A program made the position numbers and the translations under genes. Below the pieces are notes generated by a model that saw only the letters and a list, made by a program, of their open reading frames with translations, had not been told where the DNA came from and ran no database searches. From contig JADFZL010000002.1 of NCBI GenBank assembly GCA_015232575.1, positions 520,652 through 584,651 on the forward strand: a DNA stretch of 64,000 bases. The letters run 5' to 3'. Shown piece by piece: positions 8,693 to 16,814 of the stretch. Numbering within the stretch: position 1 is the first letter of the stretch; each line of letters begins with the position of its first letter. Source of the stretch: Candidatus Rifleibacteriota bacterium (GTDB lineage: Bacteria; Muiribacteriota; Ozemobacteria; Ozemobacterales; Ozemobacteraceae).

Positions 8693-8778
8693 CAAAACAG
8701 TTGAAAGAAGTAGCCAAAATACTAGGCTTGAGTTTGTTAGACCACATAATTTTAATGCAAAGGGTTGTTTCGCAATGA
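8689..8778 (+). pseudogene. radC C-terminal remnant
   Basis: Twenty-nine codons from the ATG at 8689 give TKQLKEVAKILGLSLLDHII followed by a divergent tail, which resembles the end of RadC/JAB-type proteins (T-x-Q-L, LDHII). RadC-like genes often accompany type I restriction loci. It abuts the hsdS stub directly, so a deletion between hsdS and radC is inferred. Confidence 0.5.
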
Positions 8779-8820
8779 GATCAACAATATAAACCCGACG
8801 AGAAAAAGAATGAAAGTGAA

Positions 8821-8875
8821 AAAAAACTCCGCTTAATTGCAGGCTTTTGTTTGCCTGCCACTGAGCGGAGTTTTT
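8821..8875. terminator. Strong bidirectional terminator
   Basis: AAAAAACTCCGCT and AGCGGAGTTTTT form the outer stem; GCAGGC and GCCTGC form an inner stem around a T-rich loop. The A-run before and the T-run after the stem make it an intrinsic terminator in both directions. It serves the 8901-10667 gene and the restriction remnant. Confidence 0.85.
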
Positions 8876-8900
8876 ACTATTGCGGATAAAAAATCAGAGT

Positions 8901-10667
8901 TTACATGTTTGGAGAGATGCGGTCAAAGTCTTCGTGACATAAGATTGCTGCTGTTGATTCAGGGGTTTTTTCAACTGGCGGCTGATAGGGTTTAAGCTGG
9001 GATTTGGTCTTCACAGCTTCAAATTTCTGTTCACCCAGGATGTCTTTCAATACTTTCAGCGGATCTCCTGTGAAAAAGCCTGTTACTTTTCTTGCTGCAA
9101 TAACTTTTTCGGCATCTGTTTTTTCAAATCCGATTGCAGCAAGCATATTTTCGGTAACAACGTTAAGGTCGAGGTTGAAATTCCAGACGTCAGGATCTTT
9201 TCCAAGTTTCTTGGCAATAAACTTCTTGAAATCAAACCAACTGGATTTTTCCTGGAATGTAACGGTTCCAGAGAACCACATTTCCGGACCAACTGCTGCA
9301 AAAATATCTTCACCTGAGCATGCTTTGTTGAATAGCTCTTCCTTTTTTGCTTTATATGCTTTATCGGCTTGGAGAAATACATCTTTGGGAGCTTTTTTTG
9401 TCAGGAATTCTAATTTTGCCTGATATGCTTTTTCGAACAGTTTTGCAGCTTCATTGCTCATAGTGGCGTATTTTGAATTTTCAAGAATAATTCTGAATAC
9501 AACTTTTTTGTCATCAGGAAAAAGTTTTACGTATGAATTTACAAAATCTCTGAATGTCATGGGGCTGTCCATTCCCATTGCATTAACGCATTTTTCGAAA
9601 GGAGCGTTGATTGATCTGCTGGTAAGAATGTCATAGAAAAATCCGGCAATGACTCCTTCTGTTGATAGGAGCTGCAGACCGCTTTTCAGCTCGCCTGTTT
9701 TGTTTCCGTGAATCTTAGCCCAAACGTATTTGTCTCTTCTGATTGGATTCTGTCGTGCAAAGAGGAATTCGGAAATGTTATATTTTTTTCTGTCTTTTTC
9801 ATCGAACTTTGGATTATTGGGACCATAAACGGCTTCAAATGCTTCTGCCCAGCCTTCAACGAAGGCGAGGCCAGTATCGGTTATAAGCGGAGCATCATGT
9901 CCGTGGCTTGAAATGCGCTTAATTTTGGCGAAATCTTTTCCGTATTGATCATACATTATCGCGTGAGCTGCTTCGTGACAGAGCACCAGATCAAGCGTAT
10001 CGTTCTTAACTGCTTCTGCAACAGAAAAAAAGCCGGGAATATCAAGTACAAGTATTCCAAGAGTATCAAGGCAGATGCGTGAATTCTTTTTTGCATCAAG
10101 GAGTTCAACTCCCATTGGAATCATTGCCGGTCCGGGTTCAGGAAGAATTTTAGGAAGCGGTGATCTGTCAATACAGAGCAATGGCACTCCGACTTGATGA
10201 TTATAGAAATTCTGAAGAGCTTTTTTATTTTCATCTGAAATTTGTTCGCTGGTAAGCTGAGATACAATGGCATTTACGATATCAGCTTTAATTTTGCGGC
10301 TTGTTCTGCGAAGTTTCAGAACATCTTCAATTTCCTTGCTGTTTTTGAAATAAGGAAGAACGGTTTTAACATGCATGCCATTCTTATCACTTGGTACCGC
10401 CTGAAATGCCTCAACAGAAAGTGCGTGGAAAAGGAACCCCAATTCTTTGATTTGTACAATTTTCGGAAGATTCAAAAGTTTGGCTGCGAAGTTCGTCAGA
10501 AAATTTCCCTTATTTTCTACGAGAGGAGAAACAAACTGAAGGGAGCCTTCGTCAAGAGCCTGTGAGTCATCGGACAGGGAAGTAACGGGCTGACGGGCAT
10601 TAAGATACGATGCATTCAGCGCTATCAGACAGAATAAGACTAAAATTTTTCTATGGAATATTTTCAT
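8901..10667 (-). CDS. Exported HEAAH zinc metalloprotease with C-terminal helix-hairpin-helix domain
   Basis: The 588-aa protein has a signal peptide (residues 1-24). HEAAH at 231-235 is a zincin motif. EGWAEAFE (E271 and E275) lies about 40 residues further on and offers the third zinc ligand, as in gluzincins. The C-terminus (about 500-570: NFNLDLNVVTENMLAAIGF, ADAEKVIAAR-like, DPLKVLKDILG) resembles the ComEA/GspK-type helix-hairpin-helix, an unusual partner for a peptidase. GGAGG precedes the ATG. It is monocistronic between a strong terminator and the regulator gene. It probably acts in the periplasm or outside; the substrate is unknown. Confidence 0.7.
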   Translation of the reverse strand: MKIFHRKILVLFCLIALNASYLNARQPVTSLSDDSQALDEGSLQFVSPLVENKGNFLTNFAAKLLNLPKIVQIKELGFLFHALSVEAFQAVPSDKNGMHVKTVLPYFKNSKEIEDVLKLRRTSRKIKADIVNAIVSQLTSEQISDENKKALQNFYNHQVGVPLLCIDRSPLPKILPEPGPAMIPMGVELLDAKKNSRICLDTLGILVLDIPGFFSVAEAVKNDTLDLVLCHEAAHAIMYDQYGKDFAKIKRISSHGHDAPLITDTGLAFVEGWAEAFEAVYGPNNPKFDEKDRKKYNISEFLFARQNPIRRDKYVWAKIHGNKTGELKSGLQLLSTEGVIAGFFYDILTSRSINAPFEKCVNAMGMDSPMTFRDFVNSYVKLFPDDKKVVFRIILENSKYATMSNEAAKLFEKAYQAKLEFLTKKAPKDVFLQADKAYKAKKEELFNKACSGEDIFAAVGPEMWFSGTVTFQEKSSWFDFKKFIAKKLGKDPDVWNFNLDLNVVTENMLAAIGFEKTDAEKVIAARKVTGFFTGDPLKVLKDILGEQKFEAVKTKSQLKPYQPPVEKTPESTAAILCHEDFDRISPNM

Positions 10668-10827
10668 ACCATTTCCTCCGGGTATAATTAACGTTTTACT
10701 ATCAATTCATACAGTTTGATGTTATTTACAAGCATTCTTTCTGCATAAGCTCGGAAAAAGATGTCGAAAAGAACTGTTATTAATCATAACATTTTTTTTA
10801 AAAAACCGTAAGATTATGGCAGAAAAA

Positions 10828-12003
10828 TTACTCAAGTTTTTCTGCCAGTTTTTCCCAAGCTGGAATATCTTTCATTACTCCAATGGTTTTAAGATATTCC
10901 TCGTCGTAAAGTGGTTTTGATTTTCCTGCGGCAATAAGGTATGCATCAGCAACATGTACAGCAGTCAGAAGCGAAAAACCGCTTGATGGAAGCATTGTTG
11001 GTTTATGATGAAGAGCGACTGTTTCAACAATTTCTTCCGGCAGTCCCCAAATTCCGAGGAGATATGCGCCGATTTCAGCGTGTGATGTTGAAAACTCTTC
11101 GTATTCAGCCTGGGAAAAAGTCTTTCCCTCGCGCATTGATATTCTGACTTTTGTCATATAGCTGGAAATGTCCATCAGCAGAAGTTTTCCGGCATCATGC
11201 ATCATTCCTGCGATTACAGCATTTTCCATCATTGTTTTGTCGCCACCATGTTCATAAATAATACTCTTTGCAAGTGCTCCAACTTTTGAACTGTGTTCCC
11301 ACAGGTCATCAAGAGACATTCCGGGTATTGGAACATCAGGTGCGGTGAAAAACAGCTTTACATACAATACGAGTGATTTAATTATGTTAACTCCCAGAAG
11401 AAGTACTGCTTCCTGTGGTGTTGTAACTCTTCTCGGAAGTCCGAAAAAAGCTGAATTTACAAGCTGCAAGACCCTGGCAGTCATGGTTACATCTTTAGCG
11501 ATAATGTCCCCAATTGCTTTTGCGGATGAATCTTCTGATTCAAGTGCTGAAAGAAGTTCATTATAAACACGAGGAATACTTGGCATGAAGGGAATTCCGC
11601 TGATTACTTTCAGAAATGCCGGATTTTTCAGAAGATTTCTGAGCTCAATTGAGCGAGTTAAAGCTTTTTTAAGAACCTTCGGGTCGCAGGGTTTTGCGAA
11701 AAACTGATGTGCACATCTTGCCGATGGAAGGATATATTCAGAGTCAGATTCCCCGGAAAGTACAATTCGAACAGTGTGCGGATAGTGAATCTGAACTTTT
11801 TCAAGCAGTTGAGAGCCGTTCATTTCTGGCATTCTCAAATCACTGACAATAACATCAATGGACTTCTGCTGCATCAATTTCAATGCTTCTTCGCCACTTC
11901 CGGCAAAATACATGTCCCATTCGTCACGATAGTCACGCAGCATCCTCTGCAGACCTTGAATTACATTGGGTTCGTCATCTACAAATAAAATTGATGCTTT
12001 CAT
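10828..12003 (-). CDS. Response regulator with HDOD output domain
   Basis: The protein has 391 aa from the chosen start at 12003, where AAAGGAG lies just upstream; an in-frame start at 12030 lies inside a repeat and is rejected. The receiver domain occupies 1-120, with acidic pocket D9-D10, phosphoacceptor D55 (VSDLRMPEMNG) and the FFAKP lysine. The HDOD domain follows (about 145-340), with the GIPFMPSIPRVYNELL entry helix and the degenerate HD-like MMHDAGKLL. HDOD proteins link phosphorylation to signalling outputs such as motility or surface behaviour. The histidine kinase 460 nt upstream on the same strand is a plausible partner. A structured repeat forms its 5' leader. Confidence 0.85.
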   Translation of the reverse strand: MKASILFVDDEPNVIQGLQRMLRDYRDEWDMYFAGSGEEALKLMQQKSIDVIVSDLRMPEMNGSQLLEKVQIHYPHTVRIVLSGESDSEYILPSARCAHQFFAKPCDPKVLKKALTRSIELRNLLKNPAFLKVISGIPFMPSIPRVYNELLSALESEDSSAKAIGDIIAKDVTMTARVLQLVNSAFFGLPRRVTTPQEAVLLLGVNIIKSLVLYVKLFFTAPDVPIPGMSLDDLWEHSSKVGALAKSIIYEHGGDKTMMENAVIAGMMHDAGKLLLMDISSYMTKVRISMREGKTFSQAEYEEFSTSHAEIGAYLLGIWGLPEEIVETVALHHKPTMLPSSGFSLLTAVHVADAYLIAAGKSKPLYDEEYLKTIGVMKDIPAWEKLAEKLE

Positions 12004-12014
12004 ATTAGCTCCTT

Positions 12015-12235
12015 TTTTTAGAGGGGGCACGCGCCCCCTCTCGACGGTCGAACAAGTTCGACCGTCTCACTCCCTGCGGTCGGGCGCTTTGCGCCCTCCG
12101 CTGAGCGCTGGCAATACTTTGTTCGCTGGTCTCACGCCATGCGGTTGAGTGCTTAGCATTCTACGCTGAGCGCTGGTTATGCTATGTTCGCCTGGGTCAC
12201 TACCTGCTGTTAAGTAGTTTGTGCCATCCATTGTT
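12015..12235. repeat. Structured tandem repeat, 65-bp period, about 2.7 units
   Basis: Two perfect palindromes open the element: GAGGGGGC/GCCCCCTC at 12021-12040 and GACGGTCGAAC/GTTCGACCGTC at 12043-12066. From GTTCG at 12056 a 65-bp unit repeats at 12121 and 12186 with drift. The unit's internal stem keeps its pairing while its bases change (GGGCGC/GCGCCC in unit 1, GAGTGC/GCATTC in unit 2) and is lost in the last, partial unit. A single-unit copy lies at 4711-4797. Both copies directly precede a ribosome site on the minus strand. Confidence 0.8.
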
Positions 12236-12464
12236 AGAAAATCTTTCAGTGATTAACCAAATTCCCGTACTACACGAATTCTACAGAATTTGCTTATTCA
12301 GTTTCTGTTAGGGGCTTGATTTGCCAAGCCCGAACTGACCCACGAATTAATTGGGAAATACTTTCTATAAGAAATGCATTTATCTGCGTTCCTCTCACTC
12401 AGTACCCCCGCGTCTCTGCGTGATTCTTTTCTATTAAGCTTGCGAGAATGGTGCTGGTTCATAC
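12236..12464. other. Intergenic region with one small hairpin
   Basis: GGGCTTG/CAAGCCC (12312-12331, 6-nt loop) is a perfect hairpin lacking a T-run. On the minus strand it could end the histidine-kinase transcript. No gene is supported. Confidence 0.45.
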
Positions 12465-13340
12465 TTATACTTGCGAAGGATCAACAGGTATTTTTATTGT
12501 AAATATTGTTATTCTATCGAGTTCCGATTCAACATCAAGTGTTCCACCGTGCTTATTCACAATAACATCATGAGCAATTGCAAGACCCTGACCTGTTCCC
12601 TTGCCAACTTCTTTGGTAGTAAAGAACGGGTCAAATATTTTTTTTAGATTATCTTTTGAAATGCCGCTGCCGTTGTCTGAAATCAATATTTCCACGTATT
12701 TGCCCAGTTGCTGGGTCTTTATTGTTATCAGGCCTTTCTCAAAGATTCCAGCTTTAATTTTGTCGTCAATTGCGTGTGCGGAATTAACAATCATATTGAG
12801 GAAAACCTGATTCAACTCATCTATAGAACAGAATACTTCTGGAAGGTTTTGATCAAGATCAAGTTTAATATCAGCAGAATATTTCCATTCATTTCTTGAA
12901 ATTGTCAGAGTATTGGTTATGCCTCGATTTATGTCTCTGAAGGCTTTTTCTCTCAGGCTCGGGTGTCCGAATTCTTTCATTGCCAGAACGATTTTTGAGA
13001 CACGTTCTACGCCTTCGAGAGTCTGAATAATCGCTTTGGGAATTTCTTCAGACAGAAAACTCAAATCTGCTTTGTTTTCACGCCTTGAAATTTCTGAATC
13101 AAGTTCGTTCGAAATATAGCCGGATTCACGCAGACTCTTTAAAGTGCTTCTGTAGAAGCTGACAAGGTCGAGAAAGCTTTTGAAGGAATCACCTAAAAAT
13201 CTTGTGTTGTCACCGACATATTGCATTGGAGTGTTAATTTCATGAGCAATTCCGGCAGCAAGTCTTCCCTGAGCTTCCATTCTCTGTGATAATACAAGTT
13301 TTTCATCATTTTCCAGTTTCATTTTTGTGTCCTTGAGCAT
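12465..13340 (-). CDS. Sensor-less cytoplasmic histidine kinase
   Basis: The 291-aa protein has only transmitter domains. The HisKA motif is GRLAAGIAHEINTPMQYV, with phosphoacceptor H33. The HATPase_c domain shows the N box (VFLNMIVNSAHAI), G1 (DNGSGI), the F box (DPFFTTK) and G2 (GKGTGQGLAIAHD). With no sensory or membrane segment it must be controlled by a partner; the Ser/Thr kinase gene 36 nt upstream and the receiver-HDOD protein downstream are the nearest candidates. No clear ribosome site precedes the ATG at 13340; an ATG six codons later is an alternative. Confidence 0.85.
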   Translation of the reverse strand: MLKDTKMKLENDEKLVLSQRMEAQGRLAAGIAHEINTPMQYVGDNTRFLGDSFKSFLDLVSFYRSTLKSLRESGYISNELDSEISRRENKADLSFLSEEIPKAIIQTLEGVERVSKIVLAMKEFGHPSLREKAFRDINRGITNTLTISRNEWKYSADIKLDLDQNLPEVFCSIDELNQVFLNMIVNSAHAIDDKIKAGIFEKGLITIKTQQLGKYVEILISDNGSGISKDNLKKIFDPFFTTKEVGKGTGQGLAIAHDVIVNKHGGTLDVESELDRITIFTIKIPVDPSQV

Positions 13341-13376
13341 TCGAAGGGTTTTTCAGCTTGTAATTCAATACTGCAT

Positions 13377-15761
13377 TTATTTGCCCAGAAAGGTAGAAAT
13401 CAGATCCCGTTTCTGTTGAAATTTCTTTCGTATTTGAACCAAGATTCTTAAGATAAAGAATATCAGAATTAATGAAATTGTAACAGAAAAATATATGTAA
13501 ATAATAAAGATTTCTGAAAAGAGTGGTGAAATAAACAAAATGAGCAGGAAAATGGTCATGGGAATCATCTTTTGAAAAAGCCGATTTCTTTCTTCTGAGT
13601 ATTTTATGATTTCTCTGACCAGAACTGATACAGTTAGAATGTTTGAAAAAGTAATTGAACCTGACTTTGTTACACCTGATTCCAGCAATATTCTTTCGAC
13701 ATCTTTCCATGAGCCGGGGGCTGAATTAGACTTTTTCAGCAGTTCAGAAGATGATTCAGACAATTTATAAATAAGCTGCATGTCTTCAAAAATGCTACCA
13801 TCATTGTCGAGTTTGATTATTTCAGGCTTTCTGAAATATGCTGCAATTCGTTTTTCTATTTCAGTCGGCAGGAGGAAGGTGCGGAAAAATTGCTGGTTTA
13901 ATCTCGCTGATTGCTTAATAAGACCCTGAAACGATGTGAGGTCTGTTTCGCCAAGTTTCCCCAGAAAAGGTTTCAGCTTTTCGAATAATTCATTTCTTTT
14001 GAGAATCAAAGAAATAAGTTCTGAAGCCTCTTTGAAGGAAATTTCTCCGTTACTCCAGTATTTAATAAGAAGTTCTGCAATCTGCGGGTCGTTGGTGGGC
14101 AATTGTTCAAGAAATGTTCTACAATTGTCGATCTGTTGCTTTTTCTTATGGTCAGTCCTGAATAATTCAGGAGCAGAGATGCTCATTATAATTGCCTGAG
14201 CGCTGGTTATAAGCTTTTCGCTGACAAGAAGGGAAAGTCCGGAATATTTAAAGCTTCGTACAAAATCTGGGTCTATGGCATCACCAGATGCCAGTTTCAG
14301 AACAGACGCCTTCTTATTTATGGGTGCAGATGCAAGTTGTCCCTGTTCAATTATTCCTGCAAAATTAAGATATTGTACGATATCACTCGGTATATTTATG
14401 AGGCTTTCCTCAAGTATCTTTTTTAGCTCACCATTAAAAATAATTTTAATGAATTCAGAGTCAGAGTCATTTTGAGAAGACGAAACAATTCTTGAAATTC
14501 TTATTTCGATAAACTTTCTGTCGATAATTTCCCCGCGCCATTTTGGCCGAATATCCGGACAAAATGAGCATATCAGCCTGAAAAAAGATAAACTTGGAGA
14601 ACTTCTTGAAACAACGATTCTTGAAATTCGGTCTGCCGTTTCAAGTTCGTGATTATTCTTCATCCAGGCTACAAAATGTCCCTGTTCCATTGTCTTTACG
14701 CCTGTTTCCCAAGTTTCAGGTGATGAAGAGAAAAACTCCAGACATTCTTCAAGAGATTCGAAGAGACGTCCCATGAATTTTTTTGGCACAGTAAGCTTTG
14801 CGACTATTTTTTTCTGACTACCGGATGAATTAACTTCAGAATCTCTTTCTATGTGTGGATCTTCGCCATTCAGCCATGCCGAGACCTGTTTTGCAGCCCA
14901 TCTTTTTTCCGGATTTCTTGTTAACAGCCCTTCAAGAATGTTCCGCCATCTTCCGGTAATGGTATCGGGAATTGGAAGACCTTTGGTTGCGATTTGAAAA
15001 TACACAGACCTTCTTTTCAAACCTTCGAATGGATGCTCGCCCGCGAGCATTTCAAGAATGATTACACCGAGTGACCACCAGTCACTTTCGTAACCGACAA
15101 TTCCCGAAAGACTTTCAGGAGATTGGTACAAGCTGGTTCCCTTGACACGTGTAAACTTTTTCAGATCATTCTCTTCAAGAATTGAAGAAATTCCAAAATC
15201 TGTAAGTGCGAGTACAATTGGCTGATGCTTGCGTATAAGCAGGTTCTGAGGCTTGAGATCCAGGTGAATTATTCCGCAGTTATGAATTTTTACCAGAATT
15301 TCGGAAATGTTTTTGACAATTGCTTTTTTATCATATTCACCAGGTTGTCCGGTTTTCAAAATGGAATCAAGGGTTCCGGCCGAAAGATATTCCTGAATTT
15401 CGTAAAATCTATGAGAGCTCTCATCATTTGCGAACTCAAAGATTTCCACAAACAGCTCAGGAGAAGCATTGTGTAATCTTTTCAGAATTTCATGGATTCC
15501 AGGTTTGGGCGTTATTCCCTGCCTGAAAAGCTTCAAAATGTACATTTTATCATCTTTCTGCACGAGAAAAATATCTGCTTCTCCGCCTTGTGCCGGGAAA
15601 GATTTGATAATGTTGTAATTTTTGAAAGAGTTGTTTTCCCGATAAGTTACTTCAGAAGAATTTGAATTGAAAAAATCATTGACTGTTTTTTCCGAACTAT
15701 CTGAAGTTTTATTTAAATCGGGATTATCGTCAGGAATGGTCTGTCGGGAATCATTTTTCAT
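13377..15761 (-). CDS. Membrane Ser/Thr protein kinase
   Basis: The protein has 794 aa. The kinase domain spans about 50-300, with the glycine-rich region degenerate (FPAQGGEADIFLV), the lysine in YILKLFR, catalytic D168 in HLDLKPQN, D188 of DFG and SPE in the activation segment. Catalytic residues are intact. The middle (about 310-690) is unassigned. Two membrane helices lie near the C-terminus (about 735-780: MTIFLLILFISPLFS and a second), followed by a basic tail. The kinase and middle region are therefore cytoplasmic. It starts 3 nt from the stop of the flippase-like gene, implying cotranscription, and the histidine kinase follows. Confidence 0.85.
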   Translation of the reverse strand: MKNDSRQTIPDDNPDLNKTSDSSEKTVNDFFNSNSSEVTYRENNSFKNYNIIKSFPAQGGEADIFLVQKDDKMYILKLFRQGITPKPGIHEILKRLHNASPELFVEIFEFANDESSHRFYEIQEYLSAGTLDSILKTGQPGEYDKKAIVKNISEILVKIHNCGIIHLDLKPQNLLIRKHQPIVLALTDFGISSILEENDLKKFTRVKGTSLYQSPESLSGIVGYESDWWSLGVIILEMLAGEHPFEGLKRRSVYFQIATKGLPIPDTITGRWRNILEGLLTRNPEKRWAAKQVSAWLNGEDPHIERDSEVNSSGSQKKIVAKLTVPKKFMGRLFESLEECLEFFSSSPETWETGVKTMEQGHFVAWMKNNHELETADRISRIVVSRSSPSLSFFRLICSFCPDIRPKWRGEIIDRKFIEIRISRIVSSSQNDSDSEFIKIIFNGELKKILEESLINIPSDIVQYLNFAGIIEQGQLASAPINKKASVLKLASGDAIDPDFVRSFKYSGLSLLVSEKLITSAQAIIMSISAPELFRTDHKKKQQIDNCRTFLEQLPTNDPQIAELLIKYWSNGEISFKEASELISLILKRNELFEKLKPFLGKLGETDLTSFQGLIKQSARLNQQFFRTFLLPTEIEKRIAAYFRKPEIIKLDNDGSIFEDMQLIYKLSESSSELLKKSNSAPGSWKDVERILLESGVTKSGSITFSNILTVSVLVREIIKYSEERNRLFQKMIPMTIFLLILFISPLFSEIFIIYIYFSVTISLILIFFILRILVQIRKKFQQKRDLISTFLGK

Positions 15762-15764
15762 TAA

Positions 15765-16790
15765 TCAAACAGTAACATCAGACTCTTTGTTATTCTTTTC
15801 TTTTTCTGCTGATTCAGCCTGTTCTGACATTTCTTTGAAGGAAATATTTTCGTGAAAAAGGAGAACTGATCCGATGAGTAACACATACAAATATGAAACA
15901 ATATGTGTCGCCAGGCCGAATGTTACTGCCCGTTCCTTATCGATTCCGAACATATCAGTAAAAACCAGAACGCAGCAGTATTGGTAGATTCCAATCATCC
16001 CCGGACTGGACGGAATCATTGCGCCAATTGAAAGTACTCCGAGAAATAAGAGCAGTTCAGATATTCCAAGATTTATAGACCATATTTTAAAATTCAGCCA
16101 TATTGTCAAAAGTGAAGCAAACCACGAGATATATGACCAGATAATGGCTTTGAAAACCAATTCAGGGGATCTGATCAAGGCAAATCCTTTGATAAATGAG
16201 TCTTCCATCTTTATTATCCGCTCTCGTAAATGTTCGGGAAGATATTTCAGGAAAAAGTGCAGGAAATTATCAACGAGTGATCTTTTTGTCTGCAAGACAA
16301 TCATAAAAATCAGAATCAATGCGTAAAAAATAATTGCAGAAAAAAAAGCTTTCCGTACAACACCGGTTATGAGTTGTGGAAAAGCGTAAATGGAATATGA
16401 AAGAACCGATACGATAACCAGACCATCCAGAAACCTTTCAAGAAAAACTGACCCGAACGCTTCAGAAGTTGAAACAAGACCTCTCCGTCCGAGGTAGTAT
16501 GATCTGATTATCTCGCCTGCTCTTGCTGGCAGTATATTGTTGAAAAAATAACAGAAGACTATTCCGGTATACAGGTTGAAAATTGGTACAGCGTGGTCTT
16601 TCAACAACACTCGCCATCTGAAAGCCCGAAAAATCTGTTCAAAAGTAACTGCGATGAGAGGCAGATAAAGCAGTCCAAGACGAGCCTGGGAAACAAGCGC
16701 AGGAATCTTTTCCCAGTCAACTTTTCTCAGGGCAAGCCATAAAAACAGGAAACTGATCAGAAATCCAGCGATTTTTTTAAAATGTGACAT
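15765..16790 (-). CDS. UPF0104/LPG-synthase-TM-type membrane protein (flippase-like)
   Basis: The 341-aa integral membrane protein has about seven or eight helices. Conserved features of the LPG_synthase_TM family (PF03706) are visible: the N-terminal KVDWEKI turn, the RAFRWRVLL motif, FFNNILPARAGEIIRSYYLG, and SFGSVFLERFLDG-like text (here EAFGSVFLERFLDG). It lacks the soluble MprF aminoacyltransferase half. Members have been proposed to flip or modify lipid-linked molecules. A charged C-terminal tail is cytoplasmic. It is tightly linked to the kinase gene downstream and lies 24 nt after the lipoprotein gene. Confidence 0.8.
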   Translation of the reverse strand: MSHFKKIAGFLISFLFLWLALRKVDWEKIPALVSQARLGLLYLPLIAVTFEQIFRAFRWRVLLKDHAVPIFNLYTGIVFCYFFNNILPARAGEIIRSYYLGRRGLVSTSEAFGSVFLERFLDGLVIVSVLSYSIYAFPQLITGVVRKAFFSAIIFYALILIFMIVLQTKRSLVDNFLHFFLKYLPEHLRERIIKMEDSFIKGFALIRSPELVFKAIIWSYISWFASLLTIWLNFKIWSINLGISELLLFLGVLSIGAMIPSSPGMIGIYQYCCVLVFTDMFGIDKERAVTFGLATHIVSYLYVLLIGSVLLFHENISFKEMSEQAESAEKEKNNKESDVTV

Positions 16791-16814
16791 GATAGGTTAG
16801 TTTTGCATAATAAT

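Noticed and set aside
12004..12030. N-terminal extension of the receiver-HDOD regulator
   Set aside because: The extra nine codons fall in the structured repeat, and AAAGGAG points to the ATG at 12003.
12015..12235. Coding potential in the 65-bp tandem repeat
   Set aside because: 65 is not a multiple of 3, so frames shift between units and no domain is seen; the pairing pattern explains the sequence better.
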